Shown: positions 24,880 to 33,752, counted from the stretch's first letter. The stretch is DNA of 43,669 nt from an uncultured Bacteroidales bacterium (GCA_937926515.1 CALAZZ010000092.1:1-43669), one strand, 5' to 3'. Notes: generated from the letters alone by a model not told the origin. Translations and numbers: made by a program.

Positions 24880-26616
24880 ATGAACACTCTTCTACGATTT
24901 TCACTGCTTGTCATCCTATCCATCCATTTCCATCCCACTCCAATCCATGCATGCACCAACTTCCTGGTGACCAAAGGTGCTTCGGTGGATGGTTCCACCA
25001 TGATCACTTATGCCGCGGATTCACACATACGTTATGGTGAACTCTATTTTAGTCCGGCAACCGATTGGCCTGAGGGCAGTATGGTGACCATCTATAGCCG
25101 TGGAACGGCAAAACCTTTGGGACAAATACCTCAGGTACCACATACTTACCAAACTGTAGGTTTTATGAATGAGCATCAGTTTTCCATTGGCGAATCAACT
25201 TTCGGTGGGCGTCCGGAGCTGGTTGATACAACAGGAATTATGAGCTATGCCGGACTCATGTTTATGGCAACACAACGTGCAAAAAATGCACGCGAAGCCA
25301 TCAAGGTGATTGCCGAATTGATGGACGAACACGGATATGCCAGTTCGGGCGAATCCTTTTCTATTGGAGACCCTAACGAGGTTTGGATCATGGAATTGAT
25401 TGGCAAAGGCACCGACCTTCAATATGACCGCAGCAGCAAGCAATATTACAATGCAAACAAAGGTGCTGTTTGGGTTGCCATCCGTATTCCTGACGGCTAT
25501 ATTTCGGCCCACGCTAACCATGCACGTATCATGGGTTTTCCGCTTGAGGATGGGGTTAGAAGCATCAGTTCGAAAAACCTTAATAAGATATTTGACCCTG
25601 ATATTGAAGTAGTTTATGCCCATGATGTGATTAGTTTTGCCCGGTCTAAAGGATATTTTGATGGCGAGGATGCCGATTTTAGCTTTAGCGATGTGTATGC
25701 CCCAATTGATTTTGGTGCAGCACGGTTTTGTGAATTGAGGGTATGGAGCATGTTTAACCGTGTGAAGGATGGTATGGACGAATATTGGGATTATGCAACC
25801 GGACAGAACTATGACAATCGCATGCCCCTGTTCATTAAGCCTGACAGAAAGCTGAGTGTGGAGGACCTGATGAATTTTAAAAGGGATTATTTGCAAGATA
25901 CCGAGTTGGATATGACACAGGATGCCGGTGCCGGTCCGCATGGTTTGCCATATCGCTGGCGTGGTCTGACCTGGGAATATGGTGAAAACACTTATTTTAA
26001 TGAAAGGGCAACCGTAACGCAACAAACAGGTTTTTCATATGTAGCTCAGATGCGTAGTTGGCTTCCCGATCCCATTGGAGGTATCAAATGGTTTGGCGTG
26101 GATGATGCCGGCAGCACTGTATATGTTCCGTTTTACTGTGGTATCAATCGCGTTCCTGATGGCTGGGCCGAAGGTTATGGCGATATATTGACCTATAAGG
26201 ACGATGCAGCTTTTTGGGTATTTAACCGGGTTGCACATTTTGCCTATCTGTTTTATGACAGGGTGATGACCGACCTTAGAAAGGTACAAAATGAACTGGA
26301 AACCAAGTTTATACAAACTGTACCTGCCATTGATGCAGCTGCACTGGTGTTGTGGGAAACAGATCCTCAGCTTGCAAGGGACTTTATCACAGAATATTCA
26401 TGTAATATGGGTGATCATGTCATAGAGCGCTGGCAGGAGCTGGGCGAGTTTCTTCTTGTGAAATTCCTGGATGGAAACATTAAGCAGACAAAAGATGGAG
26501 AGTTTTTGCGCAATCCATGGGGCTATCCGCTGCCTCCCATATTTCCGGGCTATCCGGATAGCTGGAAAGAAAAAGTTATTGAACATACCGGCGATCGTTT
26601 CATCTATCCTGAGTAG
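24880..26616 (+). CDS. C69-family dipeptidase, exported (Ntn hydrolase)
   Basis: About 578 residues from the ATG at 24880; ATG 24871 is also possible. The frame is open back to 24790, but a terminator lies there. The signal peptide (1-24, MNTLLRFSLLVIL... ending PIHA) is followed directly by C25, the expected N-terminal nucleophile of PepD-type dipeptidases: CTNFLVTKGASVDGSTMITYAAD. Other family marks are FSIGESTFGG (near 108-117), SIGDPNEVWIMELIG, and ISAHANHARI. C69 enzymes cut dipeptides or remove N-terminal dipeptides; here it would act in the periplasm or outside. The AbgT gene follows 33 bp downstream without terminator, so the two are an operon. Confidence 0.88.
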   Translation: MNTLLRFSLLVILSIHFHPTPIHACTNFLVTKGASVDGSTMITYAADSHIRYGELYFSPATDWPEGSMVTIYSRGTAKPLGQIPQVPHTYQTVGFMNEHQFSIGESTFGGRPELVDTTGIMSYAGLMFMATQRAKNAREAIKVIAELMDEHGYASSGESFSIGDPNEVWIMELIGKGTDLQYDRSSKQYYNANKGAVWVAIRIPDGYISAHANHARIMGFPLEDGVRSISSKNLNKIFDPDIEVVYAHDVISFARSKGYFDGEDADFSFSDVYAPIDFGAARFCELRVWSMFNRVKDGMDEYWDYATGQNYDNRMPLFIKPDRKLSVEDLMNFKRDYLQDTELDMTQDAGAGPHGLPYRWRGLTWEYGENTYFNERATVTQQTGFSYVAQMRSWLPDPIGGIKWFGVDDAGSTVYVPFYCGINRVPDGWAEGYGDILTYKDDAAFWVFNRVAHFAYLFYDRVMTDLRKVQNELETKFIQTVPAIDAAALVLWETDPQLARDFITEYSCNMGDHVIERWQELGEFLLVKFLDGNIKQTKDGEFLRNPWGYPLPPIFPGYPDSWKEKVIEHTGDRFIYPE

Positions 26617-26649
26617 TACATAAGCTATTTGTAATCAATACATCAATAC

Positions 26650-28194
26650 ATGAAAAATCCCATCAAGACCAAGAGTGGCAAGCGTCCGCTGTTTTTACGG
26701 ATGCTTGATTATGTAGAAATCGTGGGCAATAGATTGCCTCACCCGGCCACTCTTTTTGCCGGACTTGCATTGCTGGTCGTGATCATTTCCTGGTTAGCTT
26801 ATTTAGCAGGTACTTCGGCAGCTCATCCCGTAGATGGATATACCATCCATGCCAAAAACCTGTTAAGTGGCGAAGGCTTACGCTGGATGTATGAGAACAT
26901 CCTGCATAATTTTCTAAAATTCCCTCCATTGGGTTATGTGCTGGTTGTGATGATTGGAATAGGTGTTGCTGAAGGTTCCGGCCTTTTTGCCACCATGATC
27001 AGGGCCCTGGTACTTGGTGCACCACCACGTCTGATCACCGCAGCTATTGTGTTAGCCGGTATCATATCGGGGCTTGCTGTTGAAGCGGGTTATGTGATTC
27101 TTATTCCTTTGGGTGCAATGATCTTTCACGCGTTGGGCAGGCACCCCATGGCCGGCCTTGCAGCGGCCTTTGTAGGTGTAAGTGGCGGTTTTGGAGCCAA
27201 CTTTTTTATTGGGTCGATTGATCCGATCCTGGCAGGGATATCAGAGTCTGCTGCTCAGATGATTATTCCTGATATTGTTGTGAACCCGGCCGTAAACTAC
27301 TACTTTATGATTGTTTCCAGTTTTGTGGTGCTTGGTGTAGGTACATGGGTGACTGAAAAGATTGTTGAACCACGCCTGGGTCCATATCAGGGCACCACTG
27401 AACGGATGCCAATTGATCAGTTGACTCAACTCGAAAAAAGAGGACTCCGTTATGCCGGATGGGCACTGCTGTTCACACTGATATTACTGGCAGCAACAGT
27501 AGTACCTGAAAATGGGTTGTTTCGCGATCCGGAATCTGGTTCAGTGCTGCATTCACCTTTTTTCAGGGGCATCATCATAGCTATATTGCTGATGTTTTTC
27601 ATCCCGGGACTGGTCTATGGCATTACAGTTAAAACAATACGGAATGATAAGGATGTAGCGCGGCATCTTGGCAAGTCCATGAATACCATGGGAAGCTATA
27701 TTGTGCTTGTGTTTTTTGCTGCTCAGTTTGTTTATTTCTTTAACTACAGCAATCTTGGGATCATCTTTGCCATTAAAGGTGCACAAACACTGCAAAGTAT
27801 AGGGCTAACTGGTATACCGCTTATAGTAGGATTTGTTATACTTTCTGCCATTATCAATATGTTTATGGGCAGTGCTTCTGCCAAATGGGCCATCATGGCT
27901 CCTGTATTTATACCCATGCTGATGCTGATTGACCCACCGTATCATCCTGGACTGACACAGGCTGCCTTCCGTATTGGAGATTCACTAACCAACCTCATTA
28001 CACCAATGATGAGCTATTTTGCACTCATTGTCACATTTGCAGAGAAGTATGACAGACGCTATGGGATTGGAACAATCATATCAACCATGTTACCCTATAC
28101 GGTAGTTCTGGGAATTGTTTGGATTGCACTCCTCGTGGTGTGGATGATGATCGGATTGCCTTTGGGTCCTGATGGACCACTCTATATACAGTGA
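26650..28194 (+). CDS. AbgT-family transporter (p-aminobenzoyl-glutamate transporter family)
   Basis: A 514-residue inner-membrane protein. AbgT signatures are the N-terminal VEIVGNRLPHPATLFAGL, HNFLKFPPLGYVLVVMIGIGVAEGSGLF near 96-123, VEAGYVILIPLGAMIF near 150-165, GGFGANFFIGSIDPILAGISE near 176-196, and the C-terminal FMGSASAKWAIMAPVFIPML and GDSLTNLITPMMSYFALI. Family members either import p-aminobenzoyl-glutamate or export sulfonamides and related aromatics. Placement right after a dipeptidase (33 bp) favours uptake of a peptide-like or aroyl-amino-acid compound; that is inference. It faces the DUF4301 gene end to end with 22 bp between stops. Confidence 0.93.
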   Translation: MKNPIKTKSGKRPLFLRMLDYVEIVGNRLPHPATLFAGLALLVVIISWLAYLAGTSAAHPVDGYTIHAKNLLSGEGLRWMYENILHNFLKFPPLGYVLVVMIGIGVAEGSGLFATMIRALVLGAPPRLITAAIVLAGIISGLAVEAGYVILIPLGAMIFHALGRHPMAGLAAAFVGVSGGFGANFFIGSIDPILAGISESAAQMIIPDIVVNPAVNYYFMIVSSFVVLGVGTWVTEKIVEPRLGPYQGTTERMPIDQLTQLEKRGLRYAGWALLFTLILLAATVVPENGLFRDPESGSVLHSPFFRGIIIAILLMFFIPGLVYGITVKTIRNDKDVARHLGKSMNTMGSYIVLVFFAAQFVYFFNYSNLGIIFAIKGAQTLQSIGLTGIPLIVGFVILSAIINMFMGSASAKWAIMAPVFIPMLMLIDPPYHPGLTQAAFRIGDSLTNLITPMMSYFALIVTFAEKYDRRYGIGTIISTMLPYTVVLGIVWIALLVVWMMIGLPLGPDGPLYIQ

Positions 28195-28216
28195 TAATTC
28201 ACTAAAAAGCTGAATG

Positions 28217-29773
28217 CTATGCTTTAGCAGCCTGGTGTTGAGGCCGTAGCAAGTCATTCACCGTTTTCACAGGATTGAAAGTGATAATGGGTGTCTCAAC
28301 AAAAATGGTAATCCAGTCGGCCATGGCACCGTTCCATAAACCCGGTAACTCGAGTGCTTTAAGCTCACGTCCATCTTTCGATTTAGTAGAGATGAAGCCT
28401 GTATCCGGATCAATATATTCAAGTATGTCGAATTTATTACCCTGAAAATCATACACACCGCAAACTAAATCAACAGGATTGAAATGTGTAGCCTTTGAAA
28501 CAATGGCTTTTTGATCAGTATTGTTCATATCCATTTGTGAGGATTCAACAATTTGAAGAGAGACCTCACCATCGGCATTTTGAATCCAGAAGGGACCGCC
28601 TCCGGGCTCACCTTCATTTTTAACCATACCACATACTCGAATGGGCCTGTTTAGTTTGTTAAACAGGAAATCGATCTTTTCCATAGGGCTAAAGCCCTCA
28701 AATGCATCAGGAATATCAATCATTAGTTTGCGTTGAGCGAAGGTTTGAATTTCTTCCAGTTCGCCCGGCTCAAGGTTTGCCGAGTCGAGTAGGTCGAGAT
28801 ACTCGAAGATCTGGTTCTGAAGATACATGAGTAAACCTCCAAGTGCTTTCTTGTAGCGGTAAGTTTCTTCACGCAGATGATCGGGAACAATATTATCAAT
28901 GTTCTTGATGAATATGATATCTTCGTTCAACTCGTTCAGATTTTGGATCAGTGCACCATGACCACCCGGCCTGAATACAAGATTGCCGTCATCGTCACGA
29001 AATGGATTGTTTTGGAGGTCTACTGCTATGGTGTCAGTTTCGGGTTTCTGCTCGGAATAGTTTATCTGGTACTTCACATTAAAACGTTTTTCATATTCAG
29101 GAATACGTCTGTTCACTGCTTCTACAAAACTGTCCCGATGCTCAGGTGAGATCGTAAAATGAACTTTTGCAATTTGCTTTTCATCGGTGCTGTAATGAAC
29201 GGCCTCTATCAGGTGTTCCTCAACAGCAAGGCGGCTTCCATCCCGATAGCGATGAAACAGGATCAGAGCCTTTGGCAGATTTGCATAACCTAAATGATCA
29301 TCTGATAAAAGCAATTGAAGGACTTCAATATATTCGCCTTTGTTCAGCATTATATCCAGGTCTGATCCCTGTTTTTTTGCTTCCTGCTGTAAGAAATCGT
29401 AAAACGCAAAATTTCGAATATTCTTAAAAAAGTAGCCCACAGAGTTAAAGTCGGTTTCATTTTGCATTTTGCTAATTGCTGAGTCACTGCCATCAAAACT
29501 TTCCATAAATGCATATAAATGCTTGAACATACGGCTGGCAGCACCTGATGCAGGAACAAACTTCAGCAATTCAAAATTATTTTTATGTTCGTCAAAATAG
29601 GATGCCCAGTGATTCACTTGTTCGTTGGCTAATTCCACTATACCATTTTCAGGGGTGGCAGGGGCAATCAAATTAATATAAGGAAAGCCCTTTTTGAATT
29701 GCTCAATCTGATGATCAATTTGTTCCTGACTGATGCCTTTTGATTTAATCTGTTTAAGATCGTTTGCGTTCAT
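28217..29773 (-). CDS. DUF4301 family protein with nucleotidyltransferase-like motifs
   Basis: A 518-residue soluble protein of the Bacteroidota-specific DUF4301 family, no signal peptide. Visible motifs are KFVPASGAASRMF (71-83), TISPEHRDSF near 207-216, LVFRPGGHGALIQNLNEL (265-282) and FIKNIDNIVPDHL (288-300). A GxGxR-like P-loop (ASGAASRM), then a PGGHG loop, then a NxDN strand is the order in UDP-sugar pyrophosphorylases (UDPGP/UAP type). A sugar-nucleotidyltransferase-like fold is therefore likely; activity is inference. The C-terminal third (about 375-518) is a separate region with MVKNEGEPGGGPFWI. It is monocistronic with a candidate -7 element at 29809-29816. Confidence 0.8.
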   Translation of the reverse strand: MNANDLKQIKSKGISQEQIDHQIEQFKKGFPYINLIAPATPENGIVELANEQVNHWASYFDEHKNNFELLKFVPASGAASRMFKHLYAFMESFDGSDSAISKMQNETDFNSVGYFFKNIRNFAFYDFLQQEAKKQGSDLDIMLNKGEYIEVLQLLLSDDHLGYANLPKALILFHRYRDGSRLAVEEHLIEAVHYSTDEKQIAKVHFTISPEHRDSFVEAVNRRIPEYEKRFNVKYQINYSEQKPETDTIAVDLQNNPFRDDDGNLVFRPGGHGALIQNLNELNEDIIFIKNIDNIVPDHLREETYRYKKALGGLLMYLQNQIFEYLDLLDSANLEPGELEEIQTFAQRKLMIDIPDAFEGFSPMEKIDFLFNKLNRPIRVCGMVKNEGEPGGGPFWIQNADGEVSLQIVESSQMDMNNTDQKAIVSKATHFNPVDLVCGVYDFQGNKFDILEYIDPDTGFISTKSKDGRELKALELPGLWNGAMADWITIFVETPIITFNPVKTVNDLLRPQHQAAKA

Positions 29774-29808
29774 AGTAATATCTTTGGAAATTTTATCGGC
29801 TTAAAGTC

Positions 29809-29816
29809 CAAAGTTA
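29809..29816 (-). promoter_or_regulatory. Candidate -7 promoter element for DUF4301
   Basis: On the minus strand the bases read TAACTTTG, matching TAnnTTTG, 36 bases upstream of the ATG at 29773. No clear -33 TTG is seen at proper spacing. Confidence 0.4.
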
Positions 29817-29875
29817 CTAAATGAATCTTAGCGTTTGTGATTGGGAGTAAAAAAATGTAGATAGCCAGCGGATTT

Positions 29876-29908
29876 TTTGGTAATGATTTAAAATATATAT
29901 TACTTTTG
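29876..29908 (+). promoter_or_regulatory. Promoter of the tRNA-Leu pair
   Basis: TTTG at 29876-29879 and TACTTTTG at 29901-29908 are separated by 21 bases, a full match to the Bacteroidota TTTG-N(19-21)-TAnnTTTG pattern. The -7 element ends 10 bases before the first tRNA base at 29919, as expected for a short tRNA leader. Confidence 0.75.
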
Positions 29909-29918
29909 CAGTCCTTTA

Positions 29919-30002
29919 GCCCAGGTGGCGGAATTGGTAGACGCGCATGGTTGAGGGCCATGTTCCTGCTAGGGAGTGCAAGTTCGATTCTTGTCCTGGG
30001 CA
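29919..30002 (+). tRNA. tRNA-Leu (anticodon GAG)
   Basis: An 84-base cloverleaf. Acceptor arms GCCCAGG (29919-29925) and CCTGGGC pair, with discriminator A at 30002. The D-arm has GGCGGAATTGGTAGACGC. The anticodon stem CATGG/CCATG encloses loop TTGAGGG, giving anticodon GAG, which reads CUC and CUU. A long variable arm and the TTCGATTC T-loop identify a class II tRNA. The 3' CCA is not encoded in full. The second tRNA-Leu follows after 27 bases. Confidence 0.95.
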
Positions 30003-30029
30003 CAGTTTTATTGAAGTAGGTGTTTTTTA

Positions 30030-30113
30030 GCCCAAGTGGCGGAATTGGTAGACGCGCTACATTCAGGGTGTAGTGAGCGAACGCTCGTGAAGGTTCGAGT
30101 CCTTTCTTGGGCA
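30030..30113 (+). tRNA. tRNA-Leu (anticodon CAG)
   Basis: An 84-base cloverleaf. Acceptor arms GCCCAAG (30030-30036) and CTTGGGC pair, with discriminator A at 30113. The anticodon stem CTACA/TGTAG encloses loop TTCAGGG, giving CAG, which reads CUG. The variable arm GAGCGAACGCTC is long and can form a hairpin; the T-loop is TTCGAGTC. The body shares the D-arm of the preceding tRNA exactly, suggesting tandem duplication with anticodon change. Confidence 0.95.
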
Positions 30114-30120
30114 CACAAAA

Positions 30121-30147
30121 GCTGTGAAGTCATGTTCACGGCTTTTT
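30121..30147. terminator. Terminator after the tRNA pair, probably bidirectional
   Basis: GCTGTGAA (30121-30128) pairs with TTCACGGC (30135-30142), one G-T wobble, around a 6-base loop. Five T (30143-30147) follow on the plus strand. An A run (30117-30120) just before the stem gives a T run on the other strand. It can end both the tRNA transcript and the minus-strand subtilisin gene, whose stop is at 30168. Confidence 0.7.
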
Positions 30148-30167
30148 AATTAATCACCTCCGGAATC

Positions 30168-33100
30168 TTATTCGACAAGGACAATTTTTGAAACACTTTC
30201 ATGATACTTTCCCGGAAACTCGTGGGACTGGCTCTTCATTTTTATGAGATATAATCCCGGTGGTATTTTACTGTAAATTTGCAATGACAGGCGATGACTT
30301 CCTTGCTCGAGACTTAAATTTTGACCGATGGTTTCAATATTTTGCCCCTTAAGGTTCATGAGTGTGAAGTCGACTATTGCAGCGGTTTCAAGTTGAAATG
30401 CTAAATTGAATTTATCCTGTGCCGGGTTAGGATAAATACTGAATTTTTCAGTTGCATTTTTTACCGTCGTCACCTCCACTGCACCAGCCTCGGGGTCCGC
30501 TGCCTTAGCTGAAATCCAATCCAGTTGATTGCCTCCTTCAATTTCTAGCAGCTTTACTGTGCCATGGGATAGTGGTGTGTTATTCAGGCTTATAAGTATT
30601 CCTTTAAGTGTTTGGTCAGTTTGGCTATAAAATAGTTGGAATTCGCTTATATCATGGTGAACACTAATTTTATCCAAGCTGTTGAATCGTATTTCAAACT
30701 CGAGTACTGTAATGTTACCCACGCTCTCCAAAATAACGGATTCATGATTCAAGACCAGCTTTGCCGATGCTGAACTCTGAGGATGTCCTGTTTTGCCACC
30801 GATTATTATATTAATGGCAGCCGAAACATCCAGAATATCGATGATGCCATCTTGATTTAAGTCTGCATTTTCAGGGCAAAATGTTTCGGGAGGAATTCCC
30901 AAAATATAGTTAGTCATCAAAATAACATCCAGGATATCAACAATACCATTACAATTTGCATCTCCGGGTAATACCGTAGCCGAAGTTTGAAACATTAGTG
31001 GTTCTGACCATACACTATATGTAAATTCCGAACATGATGCCCTAACGTAAACATGATAATTATGATTGGGTTCAAGGTCATGTATTGTAAATTCATTATT
31101 TTCTAATCCCTGAGAATGGTAGCCTCCATGATCAGGATCAAACCCTCCGATACCCCAGGCGATGTCCCATATTGTTTCGGAATTTCCGGCTAGCCAGGTT
31201 ATGGTTGCTGCGCTTTCGTCAATACCCATCACTGAAAGGCTGTCTGGAGAGGAACAGATTTCACCTTCAATCGATATATCGTCTACTGACCAGCTAAAGC
31301 CAGAGCCTCCTTCATAGGTCCATTTGAATCGGACATGTTCGGTATTATCTAAATCAGAAATGGTAACACCAAATGTGCTGGGGTTGGCTGTGCTTGAGTT
31401 CCAGTCCTGAATGAGTACCCAGTTTTCACCCTCATCAGCAGTATACCAAACTGATGCTGAGTTGCCTTGCCTATGCCTGTAATAATGACTAAAACCAAGT
31501 GTGATGTTCGAAACACCGGTAAAATCGAATTCGGGTGATATCAGATCAGTATGTTGATTTTGACCATAGCCACATTCACTACTATTCATAAAAGCGTAAT
31601 TACCTATGGTTCCATTCAAGCCACCCATCATGGTTCCGAACTGCCAGGCTTGGCGTCCATTATGAAAATGATCAACTACCTCCCAACACAATAGGCTTTC
31701 CTCATCACCATTAAAATCCTCATAAAATGGTACTGACTTGATTTCGCAATTTGTTGTACCAATGGTGTATCTCCCCAGGGAGTATTTAAATTGATCGGTT
31801 ACAGAGAAAATTTTGTAGTGGTATCTGCTTCCGGCTTCCAAACCAGTGTGAAAACAGGCATTTGCCTGCCCTATATAAAGCACAGTTCCTCCGTTGGGTA
31901 AAGCCTGATTAATTTCGTATTGTATTTGATCAATAGGTTGACCGATTTCATTGTTACTGGAATACACCACCATAACGTCATCCGCATCATCATTTTTCTG
32001 CCATTCCAGATGGATCTGATCTGTTCCAAATGTAGTAGCAGTGAATTCAGCTGGGTTCTTCACCTCACCAATAAATGATTGTGCAGAAAGCAGAGCATTG
32101 TAAGCATTTAGCCTTCCTGTACCAAGTTTGTTAAGGTAGGTTGGGTTCAAGCCATAATGATTATCGGTGCTGCTTAGAAGTATCTCGATCAAATCTGAAT
32201 TATGCAGAATAGCGTTGTTGCGCAATGCGTAAGAAACAATAAGTGCTGCAACGCCTGATACCTGGGGTGCTGCGGTTGAAGTGCCCTGCGAAAACTGGTA
32301 TGAATTATTAATAAATGTACTCCTGATTCCCTGTGACACATCCACATTGGTTTCGCCTCCGGGCGCAGTGATGCTTACCCAATCACCATAATTGGAATAA
32401 TATGCTTTGATATCAGCATGATTTGATGCTGCAACAGCAATTGTACCCTCATAGCAGGACGGAAAATATTGATCTTCGCAATTGAAATTGCCGGCAGAGA
32501 ATATTGTGATGCCTCCATCCATCACATTGCCTCCACCATTATTGTTAAAATAGTCAATCGCGTCAAGGGTGAGGTTTTCATACACGCCTGGTGTGTTATA
32601 TGACCAGCTATTATTTGCGATGGCCGCTCCATGATCAGCAGCCCATAAAAAGGCTGTGTGAAATCCGCCGGCATCTGTCTGTGTAAAAACCTGACACGAC
32701 ATCAATCGGACTCCATCATTAAGTCCGGACCCACCTGCAATGCCTGCAATGCCATTAGCATTATTAGTGGCCGCCGCAATTATACCGGCTATTTGAGTCC
32801 CATGTTGATGCGGAATGATATCAGTTGTATTGTTCACAAAGTTAAACCCAAGCTGATCCCAGCTGCTTCCTGAAAGGTCGCTGTGGCTGAACTCAATGCC
32901 GCCATCAATCACGGCAACAATAAGCTGTTCATTTCCTTTCTCAATCTCCCAGGCATCGGTCATTTGGATGTCAGCTCCTGCTGTGCCACCACTTTGACCT
33001 GTATTGTTACAATACCATTGTGTAGGAAATAGTGGATCATCAGGCAACCATTCCAAGCCTGATCTTTCAGAATAGGAATCAGTCTTATCCGAATGTCCCT

Positions 33101-33752
33101 GCGTATTGTTATTGTCTGAGTGATGTACTTTTTTATAAACCGGTTCTGCGATGATGACAGCATCAAGAGCCGCAAATTGCTTAACTGTTTGAATAATGTC
33201 GGCTTCAGTACCAAACTTTAGATCAAACCATTGATGAAAACCCCATTCGATATGCTTTTCTTCGTTCAATCTTGATTTTATATGAGTTTGGTAGTCAATA
33301 TCTACTGAGCTTGAGTAGGATTCAATGTCGGTCTGAATGCAAAGCATATCAAACTGGGCGTCGCCGGATTGAATACCGCGATGGCCCTGGCCCCATTCCC
33401 TCAATTCATTCTTCAAATGTTCCGCAGTAGCTGGTTGGAGCTTGACTCGTATCATTCCTTTTTCAAAAGAATCTGGCTTAATATTCTCCAACTTGATGAG
33501 GGGTCTTGAATTGTTATGCTTTGAATGATCAGGGGATGCAAAAAGATGTGATGAAGTAAAGGCCATCAGTGCGAATAGAAAAATGAGCTTTTTGAAAATT
33601 TTACCCGAAAAGCATAAGCTGGATACTTTTAAGTCTGCATATTGAGATTGGGGAGGGCAATTCTTATTTTGACCGTTTGTTGAATGACGCAATTGACCGA
33701 TAGGAGAACATATTGTGATATCCTGAGCACATTTTGAAACTTGATTTGCCAT
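30168..33752 (-). CDS. Secreted subtilisin-like (S8) protease with Fn3, MAM-like, dockerin and T9SS type A domains
   Basis: A 1194-residue exported multidomain protease. After an unusual ~50-residue hydrophilic leader comes a hydrophobic signal segment (52-72, ending HLFA). An I9-like prodomain region (about 85-210) is followed by the peptidase S8 domain (about 240-560) with D283 (VAVIDGG), H317 (HQHGTQIAGI), oxyanion N422 (SAGNFN) and S492 (QGTSTAAP). A fibronectin-III module (about 566-665), a MAM/ConA-like module (about 672-830, with WSVDDISI) and a second Fn3 (835-925) follow. Next are a type I dockerin (about 928-987, two Ca loops DANCNGIVDILDV and DLNQDGIIDILDV), a beta-rich segment, and a type A sorting domain (1104-1194, YPNPAQDKFNLAF). 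Degradation of proteins outside the cell is the likely role. No in-frame ATG lies nearer the signal segment, so the start at 33752 is kept. Confidence 0.93.
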   Translation of the reverse strand: MANQVSKCAQDITICSPIGQLRHSTNGQNKNCPPQSQYADLKVSSLCFSGKIFKKLIFLFALMAFTSSHLFASPDHSKHNNSRPLIKLENIKPDSFEKGMIRVKLQPATAEHLKNELREWGQGHRGIQSGDAQFDMLCIQTDIESYSSSVDIDYQTHIKSRLNEEKHIEWGFHQWFDLKFGTEADIIQTVKQFAALDAVIIAEPVYKKVHHSDNNNTQGHSDKTDSYSERSGLEWLPDDPLFPTQWYCNNTGQSGGTAGADIQMTDAWEIEKGNEQLIVAVIDGGIEFSHSDLSGSSWDQLGFNFVNNTTDIIPHQHGTQIAGIIAAATNNANGIAGIAGGSGLNDGVRLMSCQVFTQTDAGGFHTAFLWAADHGAAIANNSWSYNTPGVYENLTLDAIDYFNNNGGGNVMDGGITIFSAGNFNCEDQYFPSCYEGTIAVAASNHADIKAYYSNYGDWVSITAPGGETNVDVSQGIRSTFINNSYQFSQGTSTAAPQVSGVAALIVSYALRNNAILHNSDLIEILLSSTDNHYGLNPTYLNKLGTGRLNAYNALLSAQSFIGEVKNPAEFTATTFGTDQIHLEWQKNDDADDVMVVYSSNNEIGQPIDQIQYEINQALPNGGTVLYIGQANACFHTGLEAGSRYHYKIFSVTDQFKYSLGRYTIGTTNCEIKSVPFYEDFNGDEESLLCWEVVDHFHNGRQAWQFGTMMGGLNGTIGNYAFMNSSECGYGQNQHTDLISPEFDFTGVSNITLGFSHYYRHRQGNSASVWYTADEGENWVLIQDWNSSTANPSTFGVTISDLDNTEHVRFKWTYEGGSGFSWSVDDISIEGEICSSPDSLSVMGIDESAATITWLAGNSETIWDIAWGIGGFDPDHGGYHSQGLENNEFTIHDLEPNHNYHVYVRASCSEFTYSVWSEPLMFQTSATVLPGDANCNGIVDILDVILMTNYILGIPPETFCPENADLNQDGIIDILDVSAAINIIIGGKTGHPQSSASAKLVLNHESVILESVGNITVLEFEIRFNSLDKISVHHDISEFQLFYSQTDQTLKGILISLNNTPLSHGTVKLLEIEGGNQLDWISAKAADPEAGAVEVTTVKNATEKFSIYPNPAQDKFNLAFQLETAAIVDFTLMNLKGQNIETIGQNLSLEQGSHRLSLQIYSKIPPGLYLIKMKSQSHEFPGKYHESVSKIVLVE

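Noticed and set aside
29770..30114. A 114-codon minus-strand frame opposite the two tRNA-Leu genes
   Set aside because: It is the antisense translation of the two tRNAs (the repeated ARLPIPP phrase), a well-known false gene type. The tRNA cloverleafs explain the sequence.
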